DNA from: Oscheius sp. JU75
Taxonomy: Eukaryota > Nematoda > Chromadorea > Rhabditida > Rhabditidae
DNA: 64,000 nucleotides
Direction: 5' to 3'
NCBI GenBank assembly: GCA_037178855.1
Contig: JASJZC010000001.1
Coordinates: forward strand, 5,890,001 to 5,954,000
The translations under genes and the position numbers were made by a program. Below the pieces are notes generated by a model. It saw only the letters and a list, made by a program, of their open reading frames with translations. It did not search any database and was not told the DNA's origin. Shown piece after piece: positions 35,401 through 48,900 of the stretch (positions within the stretch are counted from its first letter, which is position 1; the number at the start of each line of letters is the position of its first letter).

Positions 35401-38400
35401 ATTTTAGAATGTTTGTTTTTCCCGTTTAATTTCGGTGACAGCCGTGAAAAACTTTTGAAAATAAACTTACAATAAACTCGGAATGATTCCAGGAAATCTG
35501 CAAGTCTCCGGCGCGATCCTTTTCGGCAATGAGAGTACCCTGCTCGGCCTCGATGGATTTGCTGAATTCGGTCCTCGTCCTCTCATTCCACAGCAGATTG
35601 GCCTTGGCGTGGTCGCGATTGAACTCGTACGCGAACAGCTTCCAATTCACCGTGGCCCGAACGTGTTGACGTCTTCTACGCAAAACTACAGGCTGCTGTT
35701 GCTGATTCTGTCGTGGCTAAAAACGAAGAATTTTATTTGAATAATGAGGAAGAACTCACGTCACGATTCATCTTGAAGTTGAGCTTCTGCTCCAGGTCCC
35801 AATGCTGAACGAATCGGTCGAGTCCGGCCTCGGCTGTGACCATAAAATGATTGAGTTTTTCTTGAATTACATGTTGTTTGGCTTCGTTTGTCGCCGCTTC
35901 CAGATTGTTCCTCGGAGTCAGGTAGTCCGACTCTTTGACCGGGACCTTCTGCTCCGAGGAGAGGAATTCTATTAGGCCGCGGGGCTGAACAGTATCACTC
36001 AGAGGTAGTAATAGGAAAATGTACCAGACAACGTCCGAGCAAATCCATAGCCGGCTCATTCTCCACAATCCAGAGACTGATCAGGTGGCCGCTGAGTTGC
36101 TTGTTCGTCAGCGCGCGGAGATCTTTTCCCTTGTAGAGCAGGGCAGATTGGAGATGTGAGAGGAAGGCTCCCTCGGTCAGTGACAGCACCTGCATCTGCT
36201 TCGAAATGACCGTGTCTGCCTCCTCGATGATGGCTCGCATAACCATTCCGGCACCTGGAAACTTTTATTCAGTCTAAACAAGGAAAGTCATAGGATGCAT
36301 TTTGTGTTAATTTTGTTCTGGAGGAAACAAGACAGATTGAACGGATAATAATATGAAAAAAGCTGAACCAACCTTTGACAATGGTCATGCTAGGCGAGTG
36401 GAAGAGTCTGTAGAAGCTTCTGCCACGATCGGAGACCATCTTGATGATTGTGTCAAAGGCCGCTCCGCCTGTCGTCTCACTGTACGGGGCACAGATGGCG
36501 TAGGTGAGAAAGTCGAGCATCGAGGTGACAACGAGCCATCCCGAGTTGCGTTTCTGAACGAACTTTATAGAGAAATATGGAGAAAGAGACTAACCACATG
36601 ATTAACCACCAAGTCGAGTAGATCCTCTATGAATTTCGGAGTTGATAGGAGGCTGGCTTTGTTCGTCTGCTCAATACGGATCTCGTACTCGTTGTGCATA
36701 GGGTGCATGAGCGAGTTGAGAACTTCCAGTACGGCATGGTCGACGGCCTCGTTCTTCTTGGCCAGACAACTCATCACAAGCGTCCCGAGTCGCTCTCGAA
36801 TCGTCGAACTGTCCTGTCTCCGGCTAAAAGAAGACATTTGAAGCGGTTTCAAAAACTATCAGTGAACAAAAGGGGCGCGCGTACTTTGCATGAATGGTTC
36901 ATTCAGTTAGCACTCCGAATACGAATTTAGCTTGTCGGGTTCGAGACCTGCGAAAAACGAACTTACAAATCGTGTGTGAATGACTGAAATCCCCATTTCG
37001 AAGCGAAAAGTCTCCGTAGACACTGCAGCTGGGCCTCGATTTTGTGCACGTGATTCGGATCCTCGATGTCGTAGGTCTCTCCTAGGACTGCTTCCAGTGT
37101 GGCCACGATCACATTCTCCTTCTTCTCCGTGAAGATTCCCTCCGATTTCGTGTATTTCAGCCCACTATAGGGAATATTGGCATTGAAGCGTCGGATGAGA
37201 TCGGAGCGTTTCAGACCGGCTAAAAAAAGCTCATTTTATAGGAACAACTGAACAAAACTCACGAGGAGGAGCTATAACATGTCGAAGACACTGCGATTCT
37301 CCCTCCATATCCATCTCTTTCGTGTAGGGAATGAGTCTTAGCGCTTTATCGAAGCCATGGCCGGAAACAAATACCTATAAAGTGGGAATGGCTTGGCCCA
37401 AAAGAAATCCAACCTGATCATTACCGGAAGCCCTAATTCCGTCGAGCAGAGAGGCCAAGATTAGATCGCGTTCGTTAGAGGAGTAGGTTCGTCGATAGCC
37501 GCTGTCGTATTCGATATAGAACTGCTGAGGATCCTTTTCCAGCCGGGATAGACAGACGATCTGAAAAAGATTCGGTAACGGGAAAAAATCTACGAAAACC
37601 AACATGCTGAAGAGGCGTGGCGCAGATGACGAGATATGACTGCGGATCCCTCTCAATTACGCAGGATTCGCTCAAACACAGAAGCCTTCGGGCCGGTTCT
37701 TCCGATTTTCGTGTAAACTTCTGGACACGGAATTCGACGTAGGAGGTCAGGCACTCGTCACGGCTGAAAATGGTTGGAAGAGGACAAATACGAGGGAATA
37801 CCTGCACAATCCGAAGCGAGTCCTCTCGAAATCCTCCAGTGAAATTGTCTCCTTTTCCACGGGAATGACGATGCCAATATTTTCAGCAGCCTGCTGCTTC
37901 ATGCTCCGGATCAGATCGTCGCCGTTTCCCGATGAGAAGACATGCTGGAAATGAGAATTTTGTAGCGATTGAATCTACTACGGCATAAATTACTTTGCTA
38001 CAGCTATCGTTCTTCAAACATACAAAAGCTGACAGGAAAAGAAGAACGATTCTAGTTGTTAATGTTTCATAACATCTTTCGTGTTCTTATTCTATCCCTG
38101 TCCACTTCTATCCTATCCGTCGGAGTTCTTCTGCCCAAAAAGTAGCAACATCCCGTGTTGACTCTAGCCACAAACTGGCTTACTGACTTGCAACCTAATT
38201 CTTGACTTATCAGTATTGGTTTGAAGTTATGGATAGAAGCACACAAACAGAAATCTTACTTTTACAATACGTAAGATGCATCTGTTACACATGTCAGCTT
38301 AATCTGGGATAGCACTTGACAAATGTGTGTGGCCTTTTTTGTCAAGTATTATCCCAGATTAGAGTTGACCAGACGAGTTAGAAGAGAGCCAAACAGCTCC

Positions 38401-39325
38401 AAAAAGTATTGAATCAGGAGCGTTAACGACTGAGCTTTCTGCCGTAACAAGTATCAAACTACTTCAGCTTATCGCAAATACAACTATTTCAGTTCAGTAC
38501 TATTGTCCTAGTAACGCTGTAAGAAAAGAACTTACCCGTCTTCGTTGCTCTCCAATTTCCAACTTGAAGCCGCCAGGACAGTCTGAGATCTAAAACCATA
38601 ATTACTACTCTTAAAAAAAACCACTCACTCTGCCCATGCTCCTGATCATCTTGTAGGGATACGATTTTACCACGATGCCGTTGTTATTCTCCAGCTGTTC
38701 TAGGGCGGCGGCGCTGGCTCTCAGGATGACAGGAATCTTCTGTCCGCTCCAGCTGTGCTTATAGGCGTTGACGGCCTAAATCAAATTGTTTTTGAACAAG
38801 AGAGGAGGAAGCTCACAAAAGGCTGGAAGTTCTTCTCGGCAAACTTCGAGTTAAAGCGAAGACAGTCGGTCAGGATGTCTGTCGTGAAATCGGACGAGAA
38901 TCGCATCGTGTCCTGGAATTCAGTGATTGTTGGAAATAAAAGAAGTCTTTATATGGCAATGTAATGATGTGTAAAAAAAATAAGAGTAACCAACCCTCTT
39001 GCCTTGTTTCCTGTAGCTGATCTCGAACATTCCTCCCTCACAACCAGCCGTGTTTTTGACTGACGGTTTGATGGCGCAGAAGTCGCCATACTGCCACTAA
39101 AAGTATAAAAATGTCTTTCAAAAAAAGCTAACTGACCTGATTCGTAATCTCTAGTGTCTGTGGATTGTACGTGGAGATGGCCAAGGTCCCAATTGAGAAT
39201 ATTCGCTTATATCTGAAACCGAGGAACGATTCTGATAAAAAATGAGGTACTTACTTCCCCTTCCATGAATGTTTCACCACCAGGTAGCAGTGAAGATCGC
39301 GGTTATCCGCCAGAAAATTCGCCAT
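29468..39325 (-). CDS. DNAJC13 / RME-8 endosomal J-domain protein
   Basis: This is a very large endosomal Hsc70 co-chaperone that works with sorting nexins and the WASH complex in recycling and clathrin uncoating. The proposed ATG (39325) starts [20 protein letters not shown], matching the family N-terminus. The N-terminal region continues through [20 protein letters not shown] and ALLDLVV-type helical repeats. A GYF-like segment is at about 34590-34770 ([26 protein letters not shown]). The J domain is near 33420-33600 with the essential HPD (AAIYHPDK, about 33480-33500). Four IWN-type repeats characteristic of RME-8 are seen ([35 protein letters not shown]). More than 20 introns are present, mostly 35-60 nt; a larger one at about 37947-38534 holds a foldback element. 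The gene looks intact. It is divergent from DYNC2H1 across 660 bp. Confidence 0.93.
34400..34440 (-). repeat. tRNA B-box-like remnant in a DNAJC13 intron
   Basis: An isolated CCGGGTTCGAACCTGGGTGG, a T-arm-like palindrome, with no convincing A box. It is probably a truncated tRNA-derived relic. Confidence 0.35.
36884..36958 (+). repeat. tRNA-derived fragment in a DNAJC13 intron
   Basis: On the plus strand, antisense to the gene, it has TGGTTCATTCAGTTAGCAC (A box) and GTCGGGTTCGAGACC (B box) at tRNA spacing. No acceptor pairing is seen. Confidence 0.5.
38293..38370. repeat. Foldback element in a DNAJC13 intron
   Basis: Arms at 38301-38321 and 38340-38360 are complementary over 21 bp with two mismatches, around an 18-nt loop. 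Outer GTCAGCTT and AGAGTTGAC partly extend the stem. The sequence is unrelated to the 14-bp hairpin family. It is consistent with a short MITE-like insertion. Confidence 0.7.
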
Positions 39326-39985
39326 CGAGGCAAAAAGGCAGCGAAGACGTTCCTGTATGAGTCACACCCAGACTATCCAGCTATTATCGATGGGTTTCCT
39401 GTAAGAATCATTCTTTATCACGTCTGGAGAGGAAAAGTGTCGAAGAATAGACAAAAAGAGGAATGAACGGATAAAACAGTACGAGATTATGTTTCAGGAA
39501 CCGGGTTAGTAGCCGGTTTTGTTTGTGGGTAAGTCTGCTACACTGCAAATGAGAATTTGGTTGAAAAACAAATTGAGAAATCACCTCCCAAGGAAGAAGA
39601 TATTTCATTTTTGGCAAGGAAAAAGGCGTGAGTAAGATGGGCTGAGACAAAAACGAAAACCGGATTCTGTGAAAATGGTAAAAATGTGGACGTCTACCTT
39701 TGCAACATAAAAGAGAGCATTCTCCTAGCTCATGAGCGGAAATTCTACTTGTTCCCAAAATTTGGAGGCCTAGGAAGGATGAAATCAACAGACTTATCCA
39801 ATATTCTCGATCTGATTGTTCTTTTTTATTTGCTGGTGTTATTGGACTCTATGGCAACCGTTGCGATGGCTACATGCACCTGCTTGTTGCCTTTGACCTA
39901 TGTTCCACGTTCATTTTGCCAACTGGAGCTCGATTTACAGACTCCCGTTCCTCTAAACAGTATCCAATTTCATCGTTTAGGTCGG
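39326..39985. promoter_or_regulatory. Bidirectional promoter region, DNAJC13 / DYNC2H1
   Basis: This is the 660-bp gap between two divergent starts. It contains the X-box-like site at 39845-39858 on the DYNC2H1 side and an acceptor-like CATCGTTTAG ending at 39980, 5 nt before the DYNC2H1 ATG. No exon is recognisable. Confidence 0.55.
39845..39858 (+). promoter_or_regulatory. Candidate X-box (RFX/DAF-19 site) of DYNC2H1
   Basis: GACTCTATGGCAAC fits the 14-mer X-box consensus RYYNYYATRRNRAC at every position except the second. The right half-site ATGGCAAC is the ideal RFX half-site. It lies 128 bp before the ATG of a ciliary transport gene, the position expected for nematode ciliary genes. Confidence 0.6.
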
Positions 39986-42900
39986 ATGGAGGGGGACCCA
40001 CGCAGGACGTACCTTCTCCGCCTCGCCTCGGCCGTATTTGGGTTGAAGATTGAGGAGGAAAAGTTGAAACAGACTGGGCCAATAGACAAATTCTGTGATA
40101 CGAACACGTCGATTTTGGTGATTTTGCGAAATGAGGTGGGATTGGACTATACCTGATGTGAGAACAGAGTTTTTAGAAAGGTATCCAGCTCGTGAATCAG
40201 GTAAACAACGACAATGCTGCCACTTCACGGGTTGTCTTTTACAAAACACAGGCGACACCGCTTACGACCGAAAATGTGAAGACGATAGTAAATGTGGTCA
40301 CAATGACGGGTCCTCCTGAGGAGGCCTTTTTGAAATCGGTTCAAAATGTAGGAAAATGGAGTCGGCGAGAAAAAATCGTACGAGTTTCAGGTATTTAGCA
40401 GTAATATATCAACAAACAACAACAAAAACAGACAACTGGCTTCGGTTGTCAATGAACTGGAGGAAAATCTATTGGCGACCATACACAGCGGACAACAGAA
40501 TGCAATCCGTGAGTCTTTGATTGGATGGTTCTGGGCCCAACCCGGTCCAAAGTCTCAAAACAAGATTCAAACAACAATTTTCCCGCGCCGCCAATTCGGG
40601 TTCATTCGGGCCAGATATGAGGAGGAAGTTCGGTTGCGGAGTTAATTTGCTGAGGGTATATAAAGGAAAATGAAGGGGAAAAAATAAGTAGTTTGAATTC
40701 ATGGAAGTTTGCACTTAAAATTAGAGTGCCATTCTAGTCGGAAAAGCTATTTTTAGATGTGACTTCTCTAGAAGACGAGATTCGTCTGTGGAAAGACCGT
40801 CATGACTCAAAATCTACAGCTTACGCTGAAGCCTTGCAGCCGCTGGAGGAATTCATCAATACGAGCGGAGTGAGTCGTACAAGGCGGCTGAGTCACAGCC
40901 GTAATGTTCTTCCAGGATCGTCCAATTCACGAGTTGTCGAATCTGGTAGAATCCTTCGAAGATGTGACCGACGAACTCTGGGATACCAAGTATGGAGAGG
41001 CCAGGATGAGACAGCTTCTTCAGGCTATGGGTAAGCTCTTGGGATTCCGAGTCTTCACCTTGAATAGCTCCAAACTTACAAAATTCTTCCAGCCAACTAT
41101 CTCTGTGACCAGATAACGTCTCGCATCGATCCTGACACTCTCTGGAAGTCGAAAGAGGTCCCGGAGCAGCTCAAAACCGCCATTTCTCTGTGTGAACAGT
41201 GGGAACAGTCCTGTCAGATGATGACCGGACAGATATGGAAGAGACATATTGACGAGCAATGGAAGGGTCCAGTCGTGGAGATGAAGTTCTTAACGGGATT
41301 CCGCAAGAAATTAGAAGATGTTCACTCTCTGACTGTACTCAGTGGGCAGCTGGGAAAGCTCTTGGGAGATGAGGAGGCAGGAAAAGAGGCTGCGACTATA
41401 ATTGAGACGGCGATGCGAGGAACGGAGCCGCTGGTCTACAGTCCGTTTACTGAGGCATCTTGGAAGAGTCGATTGGCCGCTACAGAGAGGGCTTTGGATT
41501 CTTTGACAGAACGAGCCATTCCTCTGTTGAGAACACGATTGCAAGTGAATAAACTCGAGTCGAATCAGGTAGGAGTAGGGTGTGATATCATGTGGGACAG
41601 TTTTAGATGACATCCGAGCTGACAAGATTCCAGAACTTTCTATGTAGAGAAAAGATTAAGGAACGACTTCAGAGTGAAAGGTAAAGAACAATTTTCACCT
41701 GTTCAGCTGTTTTGCAGGCAAATGCTACTTGGTCGGATATCAACGCTAATCACTTCAAAAGAACAGAGCTGTTTCGAGAAGATCAACGGAGGAGTACCAA
41801 CGGGTGCCTTTCTGACCGAAGTTGCCGCCAAGATAGTCTGGCTGCGTCAACAGACTGCCCAGCTGGACAGTCTGAAATCAGTCTGTTCCAGCCTGTTGGA
41901 TGATCTACAGGGCTACAAGGAACTATCGAACAGAATGGAAAATTTCGAAGAGCGGCTGAAAGCCACGGAACAGGAACAGTTTGACCAGTGGTGTCGGGAG
42001 ACCGTCCTGGCCATTGACGATCCCCACGACTCTCTGACTCTGGAGACCAGAGGACAGATAATGGTTCTTGATCAGAAGAAGGGACTACTGACCGTCAACT
42101 ACAGTGACAAACTCTTGCGATTGTTGAAAGAGGTCAGACAGTTGGCTTCACTCGGATTGTCTATCCCGTCGAAAATAGTCTCCTGTGCAAATCAGGGCGA
42201 AAAGTTTTATCGTTATGGAGTCACACTGAAGCAGATTGCTCACTTTTATAACACCATCGACACGCAGATGCTGCCCTGTCAACAGGCCTTGATGCTCGAG
42301 GAGGCCATGACTTTTGAGAAGCTGATCATGGCGAAGAAGGGAGAGACGAGCAAAGTGACTTGGGAGGATCCGAAGGAGCTCGAGAGTTTTATTCAAAAAC
42401 TGCAATCGGCGGGAGATAAGCTCGCAGAGCACAATAGGTAAGTGAACCACAATTACACAGCCACATAAGTTGTGGTTAGGCAGTGTTGAAATGGCCGATT
42501 CTTTTCAGAAGACTCCGAAATAAGCATCAGGAAATTATCCAGATGGTGGTCAAACTCTGCGGGATAGACATTCTGAAAGAGGTGGATCATTGGAAGGAGA
42601 TCCTGACCGCGATGAGATCAAAAATGACCGAAGAGGAACTTGTTCACAGTGCCTCGAAGACCAATATTCGACCCTGGCTAATTCACTGGGATAGACAGCT
42701 CTACAAGGCACTTCAGCTACAGTTCAAATGGGGTCTGGAGAGTCTTCACACACAAATATCTCCGATTCATGTTCAGCTTGTGTTCATGTGAGTTGTGTTC
42801 AATTTTGGGAGAGCCACAGTTAGGCAGCCAGATCGGTTGTAGAATTCAATAGACTAGCGGTAGTCAGAAGAATGCGGTTTCAGGAATCGTGAGCTCCAGT

Positions 42901-45900
42901 TGAAGCCGAATTTGGAGGAGATCCGCGCCAAGTACTACCGCGAAATGCGAAAATTTCTCGGGATTCCTGAAAAGTTTAAAGGAGTTCAGGATGGGGAGCA
43001 GGCTTCCAGAATCTTCTCAGCCATTCTGACAAGGAATTCTTCCCGTCTCCCCTCCATATTCACCCGGGCAGAAGAAGTAATCAAGAAGGTCTCCGAGGTG
43101 GACAGACAGTTTGCTGACTGGCTCGTAATTGGACAACTGGACCTCGAAGAGCTGATTCTGGAAAAATTCAAGACTGCCTCGGACTGGGAGGATGCCTTAA
43201 AGACGGTCAAGTCGAAAGGTCGGGAAACTTCTTCGCTTCCTTCAGAAGTCCGAATTGACTGCGTTCTTGTGAACACAGCTTCGGCCAAAGGAGCTGTCGA
43301 AGAGCTGATAGGGAGACTGTTCCAAATCCTCTCGGAGACTCTGGAGACGGACATCAAGGCTGAACTTCACGCGATCAACAACTCGTTTTTGTCGGAAGCC
43401 ATAGCGGAGTTGTCCAGCAGGCCACAGTCCATTGACGAAGTCGCCAAGGCCAACCAAAAACATTCCGAGTTCGGCAGACGGAGCAAGGAAATCGAGAAGA
43501 CTTTTATCGAGCTCGAGGAAAAGCATACTTTGCTCAGATCGGTAGCCGGGAAACAGGTCGAGGCTATGAACACGACCTCGGCAGAATGGAGCAAGTTCAC
43601 CCAGATGCTGGAAAATCACCAGGAGATGATCAAGGAACAGGTCATTGGTATTGGAAGCTGCTAATGAATCATATTCAGGTAGAAGTACTGCGAGGAAATG
43701 TGAACCAGCGACTGAAAGCGTTGTTGGACGAAGGAGAAAAGTTCAGAGCCAGATGGGATCAGTTCAAGCCGAAAAGTGATGTCTTACAAGGGGAAAGGCT
43801 AGTATACAGTATAGTTTGGGGGCGGACCCGAGACAGAGTTATAACAGATGATGGACATATCTTAACTTTCAGAGACGACATGCTCAAGGCAGTAGATTTC
43901 ATCAAGGAAAAACGCAAAGAGTTGTCCGAGTTGTTGGAAAAGAAGGATCGCCTCCTACTGGAATGCGAGCAGTTCGGTGTCGGAACACCTGAATTCGTCG
44001 AGATGGACAAACTGGACGAGGAGGTCAAAGAGTACGAGGCCAATTGGACCATCTACGAGCAGTTTGCCTCGGAACTGAACGAGCTCGGCCAACAAGAATG
44101 GATCGTCTTCCGGAGCAAGACCTACCTCTTTGACGAGCTTCTATCCACTTGGACTAATCGTCTGAAGTCGGGTCAACAGACTCCAATGAGTCTGAGACTG
44201 CTGAAGGATGTTGACACCCTCAGGGAAATGGCTCCTTGTCTCAAGTTCTGCCGTGGCGAGCTGCTCAGTCCGGAGCACTGGCTCCAAATGTTCCGTCTCC
44301 TCAAGCTCCCAAGGGGAACCACACTTGAGAAGCTTACCTTCGGGGACCTACTGTCAGTGTCACAGACGGTGATAGCCAATGCGGATGACATCAAGGCACT
44401 CAACGCCAGGGCACAAGGTGAAGTAGCGATACGCGAGGCGCTGGTCGAACTGGAAATGTGGGCTGCTGCTACGGAATTCAGTCTAACGGAGTACCAGCAC
44501 TCGAACGGGACAACGATCAAGCTGATCAAGGAATGGAAAGAGACCATCAACTCGGTCAAAGACAGCAGTGCTCTACTGCAATCTCTGAAGAATTCTCCCT
44601 TCTACACTCTGTTCTCGGATAAGACATCCGTTTGGGAAACGAGGTGAGAACTCTTTGCTTTAGAGTAGTTCTACTAATATGCGGAAGAACAGTAAGAGTC
44701 CAATGCTGATAGTAGTCCATTGTCTTTTTGCAGGCTAGGTGACCTGGAAGTCCATTTACACCAGATGAACGAGATCCAAAGGAAATGGGTTTATCTGGAA
44801 CCCATCTTTGGTCGCGGTGCTCTTCCTTCCGAAGCTGGTAGATTTGCAAGGGTCGACGCCGAGTTCAGGACTGTTCTTGCCGGTAACAGTCTTTAACCCC
44901 CAAAACTCTCCTTTAGATGTGTCCCGAGACGCTCGAGTGGTCTCCCTATGTAGTCGTCCCTCGTTGGCTAGAAGTCTCGAGCAATGTACTGACCAACTGG
45001 CCCGATGTCAACGTGCCCTGAACCAGTTCCTTGAGGAGAAACGATCGGCTTTCCCGAGATTCTATTTCCTCGGTGATGACGACCTGCTGGAAATTCTGGG
45101 ACAGTCGACGAATCCAAACGTCATTCAGAGTCATTTGAAGAAGCTCTTCCAGGTTTTTGGTCGACTTTTTCTAAAGAAATTTGCATAGGGAATCGAGAGG
45201 GTCGTGTTCGGTGGTAACCAGGAGACAATAGTGGCTATGGTCTCGGCTGAAGGGGAGCAGGTGCCCCTTCTTCGACCGCTGAGAATCGTTCCACAAGTAG
45301 AGGTCAGTGCTTTTGGTGATCTCTCAAACTTCCATGCCCCATGTTAAACTATCGTCGTGTCACCGCAGTCGAGATTCTTCGTATCTTGCTACTGTCAAAA
45401 TGTCATTGTAAAAGTTACAGACATGGCTGCAGCAACTATCCGACGAGATGAGAGCAACCTTGAAAACTTTGACAGTTAATGCTGTCCGGGATCCGAACCT
45501 CGATCCAGCACGGTTTCCCTCCCAGGTAAAAAGAGAACAACCGGAGTATAATATATCCTCAATCAGATTCTTTGTCTGGCCGAAGAAATCCGCTTTAGTA
45601 GTGACGTGGAAGCTGCTCTCGCTGGAGGTGGTGGAAGCAAGCTGAACAGTCTGCTGACCAGTCAAATGGATCAGTTGAAATCCTTCACCGAGAGTCAGGT
45701 CGAAGACAATGTTCTCTCCCTGAAACTGAAGGCTCTAGTCTTGGATGTTATTCACAGGATCGATGTTATTGAACAGCTCATAGCAGAGAAGGCAGCCTTA
45801 TCCAACTGCTGGACATGGCAGCGCCAGCTACGATTCTATCTGGAGAACGACAAGGTGGTTGTCAAGCAGGTCAACAGTCAATTCGAGTACACCTACGAGT

Positions 45901-48900
45901 ACCAGGTTCGTTTGTTCAAAGCTTTTCACCCAAATCTATTACAGGGGAATGCACCGAAGCTGGTCCACACTCCTCTCACAGACAAATGTTATCTCACCCT
46001 TACCCAGGCCATGTTTGTCGGACTGGGAGGCAACCCTTACGGTCCAGCCGGAACGGGTAAGACGGAATCCGTGAAGGCACTGGCTCAGTTGATGGGCAGA
46101 CAAGTTCTGGTATTCAATTGTGACGAAGGAATCGATGTGCATTCGATGAGTCGAATCTTCGTGGGATTGGTGCAATGTGGGGCGTGGGGCTGTTTCGACG
46201 AGTTCAATCGTCTGGACACGGTAAGAAGATTGCTCCCTTACCCTGACTTACTTTCATTTCTAGACCGTACTCTCTGCCGTCTCCATGCAAATCCAAGCCA
46301 TCCAGGACGCCATCAAGACGAAGGCCTCGAAGCTCCAACTGGGTCATGTCTCGGTGGCTGTCAACCCTAACGCAGCCGTCTTCATAACGCTGAATCCGGC
46401 TGGGAGAGGCTACGGAGGACGGCAACGTCTCCCAGACAATCTAAAGCAGCTTTTCCGACCGGTGGTCATGTCAGCTCCCGACAACCAACTCATCGCAGCT
46501 GCTCTTCTTCGTTCCGAGGGCTTCCAGGATGCTGATCCGTTGGCCAGAAAACTCGTCGCAATGTTCCGTCTAAGCAAAGAGATGCTCTCCTCGCAGCAGC
46601 ATTATGATTGGGGACTTCGAGCTTTGAAAACTGTTTTGAGAGGCTGTGCCAAACTGCGGATAGCTGATCGAGACGAGAAAGATGTCGTGGTACAGGCTCT
46701 TCTCCTGAACACAATGTCCAAGCTGACCTCATCGGACTCGAAACGGTTCTCTGTTCTTGTGGACGACATTTTTGGTAAAGGAGATCGACACACAGCCACG
46801 GTAATCAATTTTGTATCTGTCAGAAAGGACGCGCTGCTTCTTATGCATGGCTCAATCGCTAAGAGCGTCGTCTATGGTGCAATTGAACCGCTTTCGATCC
46901 CCGAACTTAAAATCTCTTTTATCTTTTTTTATGAAACTGTCTGGAACAATTTGGTAGCCACACTTCGAATTCTGTGAGTCAAATTTATGGCAACGCCGAC
47001 CAATAATGCCTCCTTGTTCAAAGAAGAGCTTTCAGTTCGGAGAGCTGCTGGATCCACTGGCCGAAGGAGCAAAAGAGCTGAAGGTCGAGCTCACAGACAC
47101 CCAGCTACACAAGATTTTCCAACTGCACGAGCAGCTGAGACAGCGGATGGGATGTGTACTGTTGGGACCGGCAGGCTCAGGAAAAACGACAACTTGGAGA
47201 CTGCTACAGAAGGCTATTGGAAGTAATTTGAAAGTGGTCACATTCAATCCCAAGGCCATTCCCCGACACAAACTGCTGGGAAACATGGACGTGGACACGA
47301 GAGAATGGGCCGATGGAGTACTGACTATGGCTGCTCGAGAAGTCATCAAGGACACTTCTGTGCACACCTGGATCGTCTGTGATGGTGATATTGACCCGGA
47401 ATGGGTCGAGGCTCTGAACTCGGTCCTCGACGATAACAGGCTGATGACAATGCCTTCGGGTGAACGAATCCAGTTCGGGACTAATGTGAACTTTGTCTTC
47501 GAGACGGACTCCCTGCAATACGCTTCTCCTGCTACGGTATCTAGAATGGGAATGATCTTCATTAGGTAAGAGACGTAAAGCATTCTAACAGTATGCAATA
47601 TTGCGTTGTGCGTGGTTATATTTTCATTACTACGCGCTAACGCGTGTGAGTTTCAAAGACTTTTTTCTCCATGTAAATGACATTTTCATGATTTCTGTTT
47701 TACAAAGTGGTATCGCTTGATCCGCTCTACAACTTTGCAAACATTTAAAAATTAAAAATTCTGTCGAAACAAAAATCGCTGCAATTCCAATCGATTCAAG
47801 TCAGATTACGGAATCTTCCCCACAGGAACCACAGTTGGCGGGAAAAAGAAAAAACTTTAGCGGTGACTCGCTCTCATCCTGGCAACTCGTCGAACAGTGG
47901 CTAAGAGGACTGCCCGAAGACGAAGGCAACGAGTTGAAGGAACACCTACAGAAGCATCTCGAAAGATGTTTCAACTGGGTCGAGAAGAACGGTTTCTCAC
48001 TGGCTGGGATGACTCGGGCGGCAGGTGTCAAGACGGCTCTGAGTCATTTGTTGGGCAGTAGCGGTGAAGTCGAATTCTTGGCCAATCTCTACAGAGGACT
48101 CGTGGCTCTGGTTCCGAACAATTTCAAAAAGGATCTCGCTGCTACAGTTTTTCAAGGTTACTTCCTTTTCTGAGTTTCGTAACGAACCCCAAAGGGTCTC
48201 GCTTAATTTCGGTTGTAACTTACTGTTTGGCACTATAACTTTCCGTTGCAGGACATCCCATTCCCGATTCCGAACGTCCAGAAATCACCTACTTCGACCA
48301 ACGAACAGGTTCTTTGGCTGCCTTCTACGACGATCTTGCGTCATCTGTCAGTCTCGAATCTCTGTCTGGAGACAGTCGTCCTTTTGTGCGAACCGCATCG
48401 GCACAGACAGCTATCCATACTGTCTCTTCTTGGCTCCGTCGTCAGAACAGACTTCCTTTTGTCGTGGTGGGACCAGATGGCTGTGGCAAGGAGGAACTGC
48501 TGAAGCACTGTTTTGAGCAGGATGCTGATAGTCAACTGACCGTTGTTCACTGTACTGCTCAAAGTGTAGCCAGTGCTGTTCTACAGGCCTTGCAGCTGTA
48601 TTGTGTTCAGGTATTGTATCTCAAAATCTTTCTGCAATATTAATAACCTCGATTCAGGTCAGCGGCGGAGGTGGTCGAGTGCTTCGACCGAAAGAGAAAC
48701 CGAACCTGATCCTCTACCTGAAGAACATCAACCTGCCAGCACCTGACAAGTACGGAACCAGTCAACTGTTGGCCTTTGTCCAGCAACTCCTCGTCTACGG
48801 TGGTTTTCACGACGACAATCTAGAGTGGATTGGGGTGGAAAAGGTCCAGCTCGTTGCCTCAATGGCTCCTTCATCTGCTCCTCTCCCGCCTCGTCTTCTC

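Noticed and set aside
39408-39788. 126-codon minus-strand frame in the DNAJC13/DYNC2H1 gap
   Set aside because: Low-complexity hydrophobic reading of the promoter region; the DNAJC13 start at 39325 is well supported by homology downstream of it.
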